Below are positions 36,201 to 42,321 of a stretch of DNA of 64,000 nucleotides, piece by piece (positions within the stretch are counted from its first letter, which is position 1; every line of letters begins with the position of its first letter). The notes under the pieces are model-generated. The model saw only the letters and a program-made list of their open reading frames with translations. It searched no databases and was not told where the DNA came from. A program made the position numbers and the translations under genes. The stretch is from Alitta virens (taxonomy: Eukaryota > Annelida > Polychaeta > Phyllodocida > Nereididae). The stretch spans positions 16,372,058 to 16,436,057 of the forward strand of contig OW028575.1 in the NCBI GenBank assembly GCA_932294295.1. Direction: 5' to 3'.

Positions 36201-37251
36201 CGCAATCTCAAACGTCTATGACATAATTTTATCAGTGATTATAGTTACAACTATGTAAATCAGTCATTTATCAAGGAAAATAATATCTTAACTATTGTCT
36301 GCTATTATTAACCGAAAGTTTAATACTGGTGAAGGAAGATCTACTTCCAAGGTCACGAAAATGGACTCATCCATAGTCTGAGTATTAGTCTCATAGAGAA
36401 CGTGTGAAGAAGTATTTATTGTTCATCATATGGCTAAATTGTGTGTTTTGCAATTCAAAGTTAAAAGGTCATACCCTGCATGGCTATATATATATTTATA
36501 CGCCCGTGAGAAGTACAAAGCAATTGCAGGGCATTATTTTTGGCTTAGTGAAGATGTTGCCAGATCGATTAGGATGCTGAAAGAGGCAACACTTGAAGCA
36601 AAGTTTGGCTGATGTCAGCCTATTCCTTAACCATTATTATTAATATGAATAGTGAGCCTTTTTTTCTGTTAAATTAATATTTAATTTATGTCAGAGTTGA
36701 CTGGGAAGTTGGGCCAGAATGAAGTCATGGCTGAGGACAGAGGATAAATGAGAAATAGGAAACCCAGCCTGGGTAGCATCTTTTAGACGTTTCCATGGCA
36801 ACCAGCTGTACCTGTGGCCCAACAGGGATGAGCAAAGAATGCTGGAGGCGAGCAGAGCTAAAAATATGAGGTAAGCCCGGTAGACTAGAGCAGAGACTTT
36901 AGACTTGGGACAGACTGTCTTGCAACTTTCAACAATATCATGAACAGACTAAGCCCAATATTTCTCCCCATATTATATTAATATTAATCATTAAAATGGG
37001 GCACGAAAAATAAAGAATTTGTTGTAATTACTTGGAGGACAAAGTAAGTGACCAACTTAAGGTTGTTGATAGGACTTGTCATAAGTTTATTGTTGCCTAA
37101 TTGTGGTCAGTTGGCTTACCTTGAGAAGGGTAAGGGGTTTGTCGAAGTCGGCACCCCCTTGCAGCCTGAACCCCCATGGGGTGTTTGCATCCTGACGCTG
37201 CAATTTTGCCCTGAATAGAACTTCAGCTTCATCGTCTGTATCAGCATCCAT
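2764..37251 (-). CDS. Zasp/ALP/Enigma-family PDZ-ZM cytoskeletal protein, long form (14 exons)
   Basis: Spliced from 14 minus-strand exons: 37251-37120, 35791-35640, 34678-34606, 31215-30506, 30322-28263, 25312-25090, 23828-23790, 13897-13738, 7956-7853, 7382-7252, 6552-6388, 3892-3749, 3376-3169 and 2845-2764. All borders are GT/AG, phases match at every junction, and the sum is 4383 nt (1460 aa). An N-terminal PDZ domain carries the family PWGF signature (residues 25-28). A 13-residue proline repeat, a long Ser/Pro-rich exon, three QS(R/K)(S/T)F-type motifs and two ZM motifs (FNSPMGLYN, YNTPLGLYA) follow. Family knowledge: PDZ-ZM proteins bind alpha-actinin at muscle Z-discs and actin anchorage sites. 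No LIM domain was found, which recalls the LIM-less Zasp66 type rather than LDB3. The start has a good context (G at -3, G at +4). Some alternative exons may have been missed. Confidence 0.85.
3169..3376 (-). CDS. Zasp-like ZM exon 2
   Basis: 208 nt, phase 1 to phase 2, GTTTCAG acceptor and GTATGT donor. The ZM copy reads MPQTYNTPLGLYATANIMDS, followed by a Met/Gln-rich helix (FQKQAGAAMDQMDQ). Reading past the donor meets TAG a few bases later, so the choice of donor decides the C-terminus. Confidence 0.82.
3749..3892 (-). CDS. Zasp-like exon: second VQSRSF motif
   Basis: 144 nt, phase 1 to phase 1. It encodes FLYDEPVYNGYPVQSRSFQA and LSSNVLPDE, a second copy of the motif in the 7.3-kb exon. 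Together with the next exon it repeats the order SF motif then ZM. Confidence 0.8.
5039..6198. mobile_element. hAT-type non-autonomous transposon with GAGTAC subterminal repeats
   Basis: Terminal inverted repeats CAGGGCTGGGC at both ends are flanked by near-identical 8-bp duplications (GTTCAAAC 5031-5038; GTGCAAAC 6199-6206), the hAT size. Both subterminal regions are packed with GAGTAC/GTACTC/AAGTACTT motifs, as expected of transposase-binding sites. No transposase frame is present. A second element is nested inside (5550-5830). It sits in the Zasp-like intron between the 6.5-kb and 3.8-kb exons. The rest of that intron (3893-5030) shows nothing recognisable. Confidence 0.8.
5550..5830. mobile_element. 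Nested MITE with 19-bp terminal inverted repeats
   Basis: 281 bp bounded by perfect inverted repeats (GGTCAATCCATATGAATTC) and direct duplications CTTTAG (5544-5549 and 5831-5836). It lies inside the hAT-type element and so is younger than it. No coding capacity. The superfamily is not assigned. Confidence 0.75.
6388..6552 (-). CDS. Zasp-like ZM exon 1
   Basis: 165 nt, phase 1 to phase 1, a cassette length. It holds the ZM signature KQFNSPMGLYNNKTAVNTM, the alpha-actinin-binding motif of Zasp/ALP proteins. The donor is GTGAGC. If that donor is ignored, the frame runs on to a TGA at 6305, which would make this an alternative last exon. Confidence 0.82.
7252..7382 (-). CDS. Zasp-like common exon: first QSRTFKILQ motif
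   Basis: 131 nt, phase 2 to phase 1, TTTTGCAG acceptor and GTTTGT donor. It encodes VQSRTFKILQSLMENE, matching the SF(K/R)xL motif next to ZM in ALP/Enigma proteins. Its end phase fits either the 6.5-kb or the 3.8-kb exon, so the 6.5-kb ZM exon could be skipped without a frameshift. Confidence 0.82.
7458..7572. mobile_element. Palindromic MITE, copy A
   Basis: An imperfect palindrome: AAACTAAACCTCAGAGGACA at the left, its inverse (ATCCTCTGGAGTCTAGTTTG) at the right, with CTCCCATTGGCT and ACCAATGGGAG inside. It belongs with copies at 7656, 9766 and 13291. Confidence 0.7.
7656..7780. mobile_element. Palindromic MITE, copy B
   Basis: Starts TCATAGACTTGGAAAATAAA and ends GTTTAGTTTCCAAGTCCATG, with the shared core CAGAGGACGTCATGTGAATC. 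Same family as copies A, C and D. It is intronic, just 3' of the 7.9-kb exon in transcript order. Confidence 0.75.
7853..7956 (-). CDS. Zasp-like common exon: proline-rich linker
   Basis: 104 nt, phase 0 to phase 2, TTTGTTTCAG acceptor and GTAAGTC donor. It encodes NMEYHTASARVYDPPP and then PAPPPPPSQH, a polyproline stretch. Confidence 0.8.
8256..9022. repeat. 30-bp minisatellite, about 25 units
   Basis: Tandem units of CTGAAGGTAAATTAGTCATT followed by GGCCAGTCTG. The unit length is a multiple of three, so long frames are open on both strands by periodicity (plus, AEGKLVIGQS; minus, MTNLPSADWP). The left third has variant units (GGTCAGTATG, TTAGGCATT) and an interruption near 8393-8404. Units from about 8670 on are almost identical, a sign of recent expansion. 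It lies in a Zasp-like intron. No start context or splice sites suggest that it is translated. Confidence 0.9.
9766..9870. mobile_element. Palindromic MITE, copy C
   Basis: TCATAGACTTGGAAGCAAAA at the left and TTTAGCTTTCAAATCTATGA at the right are inverse to each other. It is a shortened, more diverged copy of the family at 7458, 7656 and 13291. Confidence 0.65.
9922..10545. mobile_element. Fold-back element, about 0.6 kb
   Basis: The two halves are diverged inverted copies along their whole length: TACCAGAATGCCTTGC (10189-10204) against GCAAGGCATTCTGGTA (10320-10335), CCAAAACTATA against TATAGTTTTG, and CACACAATTTCTTTTAT against AAAAGAGATTGTGTGAG. The centre holds small hairpins (GGTGCGTAGCACC). 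The weak 144-codon open frame in it is not a gene. The flanking stretch 10560-13290 shows nothing beyond a (CAGT)n run near 11262-11282. Confidence 0.7.
13291..13406. mobile_element. Palindromic MITE, copy D
   Basis: TCATAGACTTGGAAGCTAAA at the left and TTTAGTTTCCAAGTCTAT at the right are inverse. It has the same core as copies A to C, which all lie in the same intron region of the Zasp-like gene. Confidence 0.72.
13738..13897 (-). CDS. Zasp-like common exon: Ala/Pro linker
   Basis: 160 nt with TTTTTGCAG acceptor and GTGAGT donor, phase 2 to phase 0. It encodes RGAAAPAPKVVRTTAPP and DMTGKPVPVHYPSARPAP. This is the first exon shared by the long and short forms. Confidence 0.8.
14329..14480 (-). 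CDS. Second copy of the PDZ second-half exon
   Basis: 152 nt, phase 0 to phase 2, as in the 35.6-kb exon. It encodes IRQGSPADRIGLRQGDEVTE and AAMTHESANALIKQYGL, the C-terminal half of a PDZ domain. It can follow either the 18.1-kb or the 21.2-kb first exon. Its end phase joins the 13.8-kb exon. Confidence 0.83.
14878..14945. repeat. (ACCT)n microsatellite
   Basis: Imperfect CTAC/ACCT tetranucleotide run with two short TTCT interruptions, in the intron between the 14.3-kb and 18.1-kb exons. The rest of that intron (14481-18091) holds only dispersed repeat fragments and no coding signal. Confidence 0.85.
18092..18205 (-). CDS. Alternative first exon of the short form: PDZ first half
   Basis: 38 codons, MAEIDVLKAQLVRDDTNTPW and GFRLQGG, ending phase 0 at GTAAGC. 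It is close in sequence to the 37-kb first exon (shared NTPWGFRLQGG), which points to duplication of the PDZ exon pair. The 300 bp upstream include a CTG run (about 18344-18372) and would hold the internal promoter. Confidence 0.78.
18206..21220. other. Intron and presumed internal promoter region
   Basis: Directly upstream of the 18.1-kb first exon are GC-richer DNA and a CTG trinucleotide run (about 18344-18372), which yields meaningless Gln/Leu frames. Further up, the DNA is AT-rich with TA runs and a dispersed repeat (20294-20325). No exon was found. Confidence 0.5.
21221..21358 (-). CDS. Alternative first exon: divergent PDZ first half
   Basis: 46 codons from ATG 21358 (A at -3) to the donor GTGAGT, phase 0, so it can join the 14.3-kb PDZ exon. 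It encodes FEALLERRSPNSEPWGLTF and then GPGEDPTKPVMIAS. It keeps PWG, but the loop after it (LTFGPG) differs from the FRLQGG of the other two first-half exons. No acceptor-like tract was seen just upstream, so it is read as a first exon. Joined to the short-form exons it would give 427 aa. Confidence 0.6.
21359..23789. other. Intron between micro-exon 7 and the 21.2-kb first exon
   Basis: AT-rich DNA with short chance frames only. No splice-bounded coding segment or recognisable repeat was seen. Confidence 0.5.
23790..23828 (-). CDS. Zasp-like exon 7: 39-nt micro-exon
   Basis: 39 nt with TTTTGTAG acceptor and GTAAG donor, phase 2 to phase 2. In the frame set by its neighbours it reads DFTERFLQWQNQ. 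Phase 2 at its end joins the 13.8-kb exon but not the 14.3-kb PDZ exon. Confidence 0.7.
24717..25053. mobile_element. hAT-type MITE (337 bp) beside a splice donor
   Basis: Ends CATGGGCGTCGAT and, inverted, CAGGGGCGTCGAT (one mismatch in 13), with a perfect 8-bp duplication GTGGCTAT at 24709-24716 and 25054-25061. The G-rich subterminal stretches (AGGGGGGATG) are also inverted. No coding capacity. It lies 28 bp beyond the donor of the Zasp-like 25-kb exon. Confidence 0.85.
25090..25312 (-). CDS. Zasp-like exon 6: Ser/Pro-rich segment
   Basis: 223 nt between TTCTTCTCAG and GTAAGC, phase 1 to phase 2. It encodes PSSSPPMSESPVNETPY and later HPLAALGLPPGVIALFDR, an unusually hydrophobic end for this region. 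A hAT-type MITE lies 28 bp beyond its donor. Confidence 0.78.
25465..25660. repeat. Degenerate tandem repeat, about 30-37 bp period
   Basis: About five diverged units built on AAGCAATTTTGAATCTTTTC and AGTGTCATTT. They lie in the intron upstream of the 25-kb exon. The rest of this intron (25661-28262) shows no further exon or recognisable element. Confidence 0.65.
28263..30322 (-). CDS. Zasp-like exon 5: 686-codon disordered Ser/Pro exon with QSKSFKVLE motif
   Basis: The largest exon, phase 2 to phase 1. It starts after TTTCTATTCCAG, so an apparent ATG upstream of it is intronic. It contains SP-rich repeats (SPRNPSSPRLPSSPK), acidic and basic clusters, a PPSYEES PY motif that could bind WW domains, and near its end IQSKSFKVLEATL, the short conserved motif of the ALP/Zasp middle region. 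The composition suggests intrinsic disorder. It belongs only to the long form. Confidence 0.85.
30506..31215 (-). CDS. Zasp-like exon 4: Asn/Ser-rich linker and 13-residue proline repeats
   Basis: 710 nt, phase 0 to phase 2, donor GTAAGT. The first part is rich in Asn, Ser, Gln and Thr with repeated QNS units. The last third holds about five tandem 13-residue units of the type EVAPPVPPLPPTV (39-bp DNA period, about 30595-30800). It ends in a basic stretch, KPKTRRQRRAV. Proline repeats of this kind suit SH3 or EVH1 partners; that role is inferred. Confidence 0.82.
31216..34605. other. Intron between Zasp-like exons 3 and 4
   Basis: No confirmed exon. One open stretch at about 32305-32505 (-) has splice-like ends but a phase that does not fit. 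The rest is unremarkable DNA with chance frames. Confidence 0.5.
34606..34678 (-). CDS. Zasp-like exon 3: polar linker
   Basis: 73 nt between GTTGCAG and GTGAGT, phase 2 to phase 0. It encodes a short Ser/Glu/Lys-rich linker (SEEKAIPSQSAEKTSEQ). It has no recognisable domain. It is accepted because both splice sites and both phases fit its neighbours. Confidence 0.7.
35640..35791 (-). CDS. Zasp-like exon 2: PDZ second half
   Basis: 152 nt, phase 0 to phase 2. It encodes VVEGSIASKARLQPGDIV and then NSMTHKDAQEAI, the beta/alpha second half of a PDZ domain. A long T tract (the poly-A run at about 35796-35821 on the plus strand) forms an extreme polypyrimidine tract just before the acceptor. Its length and phases equal those of the 14.3-kb exon, so the two are paralogous exons. 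Confidence 0.85.
37120..37251 (-). CDS. Zasp-like exon 1, long form: PDZ first half
   Basis: Forty-four codons beginning MDADTDDEAEVLFRAKL, with PWGFRLQGGADFDKPL, the GLGF-equivalent peptide-binding loop of Zasp/PDLIM PDZ domains. It ends in phase 0 before GTAAGC. DNA 5' of it (37252-37620) is rich in CTG and CTC/TCC tracts and would be the 5' UTR and promoter of the long form. Confidence 0.85.
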
Positions 37252-38480
37252 GGCTACTGGGCTGTGGCTGCTCCTGCACTTTGAGGTAATGCTACTGATG
37301 CTGCTGGTCTCTCTTGCCTGCTGCTACTGCTGCTGCCAGCAACTCAAGCTCCCTTCATCTTTTAACTTAAATCCTCCTCATGCTCCTATCCAGATGTCTA
37401 TATTTGTCATTTGAGATTTTTAAGAGTCTCAGCATCTCCTCCTCCTCCTCTTCTTATAAGTGATGCTGATTGATAGACTCCTGTGAGTGAGACTGCTGTC
37501 TCTCGCTCTCCAAAGTAACTTTTGCTCTTTCCTCTCTCCTCCTCCTTCTCACCTGCTTGGGTAGCCACTGCACCCCTCATCAGTTGCTCACCTGGCCCCT
37601 AATCGCCATCTGGCGGGAATAACCCTCAACATCCAAGAAATATTCTTCCTGGAATCTCAAAAAACTCTTTTCATGGCATATTTTTCCTTAGGTAAGGAAG
37701 TGATCGACTGACCTATTCAACCAGATCATTTTGGAAGGCAGTCTAAAGGACAACAGTAATGTTAATATCTTTCTTTTTCTATAAAACTGGCGATGTTGGA
37801 GTCAATACAAACTTTATAATGTATTTATAGCATTTATTAAAATATTAAAACTTTATTTTCAAAATTATACTATACAATATAAACTTGTCAACAATATTGA
37901 GCTGATGTTCAGAGGCATATTTGCTCACGAACACATTACTGGAACATAACATAATAATAAAAAAAAAAAAAAAAAAATGTACTGTCAATATTAGCGAGAG
38001 TAATACATACAGCATACTATTGTATCAGCATATTACAGTCACAATATAATTCATAGACTAATGTCATTCATTAATGAATAATATTTCAATTGCTTTTTAT
38101 ATACAAAATAACTACGATTCCTTTTTTAATTTTGTTTAAATGAAATTGTGAAGTTTAATTCCTTTAAATCTAATTGATTGTTGACAGTGACTATTACGGT
38201 AATACATACAAGTGGTGATTTCGAGTGTTATGATTATGATTAGGAAAAGAAAATAAACTATTGAACACATCAGGAGTCAGTAATACATGCAGTTGAAATA
38301 GTGTCATTATATTCAAAATATTGTATTTGATAAATAGAGGAGCAGATTCAGTATTAAACTTAACATATTCAATAATTCTTAAGACCTTTCAATAACCCAA
38401 TTAAGTGAAAGTTGTTTGCTGTTCCCAAAGACTCAATACAATGTCAGATGAGTGTAAATGAAACTATAATATAGTGTTGA
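37252..38480. other. Upstream region of the Zasp-like gene
   Basis: 37252-37620 is rich in CTG, CTC and TCC tracts and should hold the 5' UTR and promoter of the long form. Beyond it the DNA is AT-rich with an A run (37959-37977). No TATA box can be assigned. Confidence 0.45.
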
Positions 38481-38484
38481 TATA

Positions 38485-39010
38485 TTGAGTAATTTACGGG
38501 CTTTGCAGACGAATACCAATTACCCTAGATACTTTCCCTTTAATGTGATGAATAGGAACAGTCCAAGTTAATTTTTGATCCACATGAACACCGAAAAAAT
38601 TTAATCGAATCTACTCAATTTATTCCTCTCGGTTGATGAATAGCTTATTAATGAAAGTAACTTTTGCTTTGGGGATCTAAAAATAACATATTAAGTTTTT
38701 TGTTTGGATTTAGTGATAATTAATTTGTTAGGATTTACCCATTCAATTATCTTTACTATTTCGTTATTCATAGTGGTGATGATGTTGTCTATGTTCTTGC
38801 CTGCACTAGAAAGAAATTGGTATCATCTTCAGAGATCAGCGGACAAATAATATTGCTAGTGCTAGGTAGGTCATTAATATAAATCAAGAATAATAAGGGG
38901 CCAAGTTTTGAGCCTTGGGGAACCCCGCACTTCAGAGGAAGTCTAGCAGAATTACAATCACTGAAGGATGCAAATTATTCTGTTACTCAAATAGCTAGAA
39001 ATCCAATCCT
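38485..39010 (-). pseudogene. LINE reverse transcriptase fragment
   Basis: Minus-strand translation shows GVPQGSKLGPLLFLIYINDL near 38880-38940, a canonical RT block, and then downstream blocks including GVHVDQKLTWTVP, with stop codons and frameshifts between. It is a decayed non-LTR retrotransposon; the clade is not assigned. Confidence 0.75.
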
Positions 39011-39084
39011 AAATTCTTCCTAAAAAATTGTAAATTGTAGGCGATTACAGTCTAGAATCAATGCTAAGCAGTTTCAACAAACTT

Positions 39085-39345
39085 TACATTACACCCTCGG
39101 CAGGCCAATCCAGAATCTTTCTCAACTCCCTGGGGAGTATTCAGCCTTGGACACAGGGTTAACCACAGGAGCTTAAGAGCTCACACCAGTGCCATCACTG
39201 TAGGTGGCTAATGCCAAGTACCCATTGCACCTGGGTGGGGTGAGGCAATGGTTGATGAGGATCTGCCCAACTCCTCGATGCCATGGTGGGGGGTTCGAAC
39301 CCTAAACCTTGCGGATAGCAGGCAAACACCTTAACCAATAGTTAC
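39085..39345 (-). mobile_element. tRNA-derived SINE
   Basis: On the minus strand an A box (TGGTTAAGGTGT) and a B box (GGTTCGAACCC) sit at tRNA-like spacing in the first 60 bp. A body of about 200 bp follows, ending near GAGGGTGTAATG. It separates two LINE relics. Confidence 0.65.
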
Positions 39346-39499
39346 AAATATAGCAGGCTCGGATATTGCAAATAGTGCTGTAACATTCAATCGTTTTTCT
39401 TTTGATGTAATATTTAAATCCGAAAATATCTGGCATGTTATTATAAATGGAGGGAAATCAATACTTAATACCATTTCTTGCAAATTAATGTCAGCCTTA

Positions 39500-40430
39500 A
39501 GACAGTTGCTTATCTGGTGTCATGGTCATGGATGGCACTCGCACCAGTACAGGATTAAGAGTATCAATAAAATATTTTGGAATTAAACCATTCATCAGTT
39601 TAAAGCAAAATTTGTAGTCATGCAGTGCACATAAGTCAATTATTTTCAAAATATTTAACTGTTTAAAAAGAATGTTGGTATGCGCATTATATTTGCTATT
39701 TGTTATTATTCGAACTACTTTCTTTTGAAGTTAAACCAGATTTTTAGATTGCCAGCCCCAAATAATAGTTCCATAGTTCAGGTAAGAGTAACAAGGCATT
39801 ACAAATAATAAGCAAAGAATCAGTAGGTAAGATGATTTTCAATTTTGTCAAGATATATATTGTTTAACTATTTTCTGAGATATGAAATCAACATGTGGTT
39901 TTCCATTAAAAATTTTCAGCTTATACCAGACCTAAAAAATCAAATTCTTTAACAAAATATATTTTTATTTCATCAATATATATTTCAGGAGTGTCCATTT
40001 GACGTTGTAGAGTATGAAATAGCATGGCCTTTGTCTTTCCAATATTCAATGAAACTTTATTCAATCTTAACCAATCAATTACAATTTCAGGTCATTGATA
40101 TAAATAATAAATAGTAATGAGCCCAATATAGAGCCATGTGGGACACCACATTTTATTTCCATTAAATCTGACTACATTATTAATTTTAACATACTGAACT
40201 CTTATTTTAAAAATGCAAAAGGTTTATCTTAAGACCATTAGATTCTAACTTGTGTAATAGTATTTGGTGGTTTAGTGTGTCAAAGGCCTTTGATAAGTTC
40301 CATAAAAATGTCAATTGGTACATTGTTTTAATCCATTTCAGTAATGATGCTGTCGATTAGTTCTAGAGCAGCATATTCAGTGGATTGATTAGATTTAAAA
40401 CCACTTATGTGAAAAAGAGATTTAAATGAT
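39500..40430 (-). pseudogene. Second LINE reverse transcriptase fragment
   Basis: Minus-strand frames give KAFDTLNHQILLHKLESNGL near 40215-40290, then LGSLLFIIYIND-like sequence near 40090-40150, then DWLRLNKVSLNIGKTKAM. These are RT palm blocks in order, broken by stops and shifts. It is a different copy from the one at 38.5-39.0 kb because RT blocks recur. Confidence 0.72.
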
Positions 40431-40689
40431 TAAAAATGGCATAATTCGTATAAAGACCTTCGACATACTAGAGGGTGTGACTTTCGCAACTTCAAAAGGA
40501 AGTTTGAAAAAATTACTTATTGAAATGTTTGATTAATTAACTGCATACTATTTCATACTTTATGTCCTTTAGCATTTATTAGAAATTTTATCTTGGCTAA
40601 AACTGGGTTTTAAAGAATCGATGATTGAATTTACATCAACTGCTTTGAAATTGAAGTGAGTTTGTACAGGGGATCTCAAGTCCACGTAC

Positions 40690-41315
40690 CCATCACGTGA
40701 GCCAATCAGAATGCTTTCACTGTCATCCAGCATGGGTATATGTTGGAGAATAAAGGCGATGGTGGATGGTATGTCATCCAAAAAAGTTTTGCGGAAATTT
40801 TAACTTTCCTCATCCCACACTCTGTTGGACTCCTCCCTGTTATAATTATTATCTTATTGGCAAAGCCACATGTATTATCCAACTAAGTTTTGAATCCTCA
40901 CTTTCTCATAAAGCATTGGTGGACAGGTTGCTAGATTCGAATAAACCTGTGCACAGAGACACTTGTAAGCTTAATTGTTGTGTTGATAATGTAATTGAGG
41001 TAAAATAAAGGACCTACGAGGGAAAGGCGTAATTCCGGTCTGACTTATCAAGCCAGCTGGGGCAGTTGACTCAGCTTTTACGGAAGATTTGGCCACTGGC
41101 CATCATAGGTGGCAAGAACTTTATCAGTTTATTGGAGGTCAGAACTCAGAATCATTTATTTCATATTACATATATAAACTACCGTTTATCTTAACATATA
41201 TATGCAATATGAGTCAATCAGAATGCTTTCATTGTCATCCAGCATGGGTAGGTATATGTTGAACAGCAGTGTATGTTTGTACAATAAGTGGAGAATATGA
41301 GCGATGGTGGATGGT
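40690..41315. repeat. Direct repeat pair, about 80-100 bp
   Basis: AATCAGAATGCTTTCACTGT and CATCCAGCATGGGTA occur near 40704-40738, and again with one base change near 41217-41252. Both are followed by GCGATGGTGGATGGTA. The type of element is unknown. 41316-42120 shows only a (TA)n run (41792-41818). Confidence 0.55.
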
Positions 41316-42119
41316 AGGCCTACTATAACTTTCAGGTCAGGTAGATAGGCTATATTATTATATTTTGATTTTTAAAAACTACAACCGGAGCTAACTGGGT
41401 CAATGCAAGAGTTATTATGTTGAGGTGGCAAACGATAACTGGTGGGCCTAAATGTTTGTTTTAATGCAACACATGTTCAATTACATACAGTGTTGTTTAC
41501 TGCATTTTTTAGCAATTGACTTTTTTTTACCCTCAACAAAAAATGATTTATTATTATAGTTATTTTAAAAAATGTCTGTGTTATTTGCCGGGTGGGTATC
41601 TATGGCACTTCTGACTAGGCAGGCTAGCAGACATCACACTATTACATGGACATTGTATACACTGTCTGTAGTAAGTAGTACTGTACTCGAGTTGTGCTTC
41701 TGATAGTCCCATTTGGGGATGTTGTTAATTTGTACAGAAGTGTTTTTATGGGTTAGGCCAAGAAAGTTGGACTGACTTTCTGGTAAAATTAATATATATA
41801 TATATATATATATATATGCTTCATAAAATGTATGTAAAAATAAGACAAAAAACAAAAGAACAAAAAAAAAAATAAAATAAAATAAACTAGGAAAAATGAC
41901 TGGGAAAAATATAGGCCTATTTAGCCATTTTGCAACCTTACTTTTTTTTCCCCCGCATTTATTAATTGTCAGAGTTATGGGTCTAACGTCAGTGAAGGTT
42001 GACATTTTTCCCTGCAGATAGCACTTTTTAATTTCATCTCGCTTTTTAATTAAAATAGGCTTATTTGATATTAAGTTAATATGAAATTTAAAGATTAACT
42101 TGAATTTATTGCTCCAGAT

Positions 42120-42321
42120 CCACAAACTAATTTGCCAAGGGTATGCTGTAGCTCCGGTGTGTGGCTGCTCCGACCAGACGACAAAACGCGTTGCACACTA
42201 GGGGCGCTGGTGTTGGGATGCGCGCGCCTGACGTGTCTCTTTCTCATTCGGTGTCCGACATCAACAAAAGCGGCGTGGGAATTCTGCTTGCTAAGAGAAC
42301 TTTGGATCATTGCTGAACACA
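42120..42321 (+). promoter_or_regulatory. Presumed MZB1 promoter with a UPR-like element
   Basis: A locally GC- and CpG-rich stretch (CGCGCGCC, GGGGCGC) in AT-rich surroundings precedes the start codon. It contains TGACGTG at 42229-42235, the core of the XBP1/ATF6 unfolded-protein-response element, about 90 bp before the ATG. The motif is short and its role is inferred from the ER-resident product. Confidence 0.4.
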
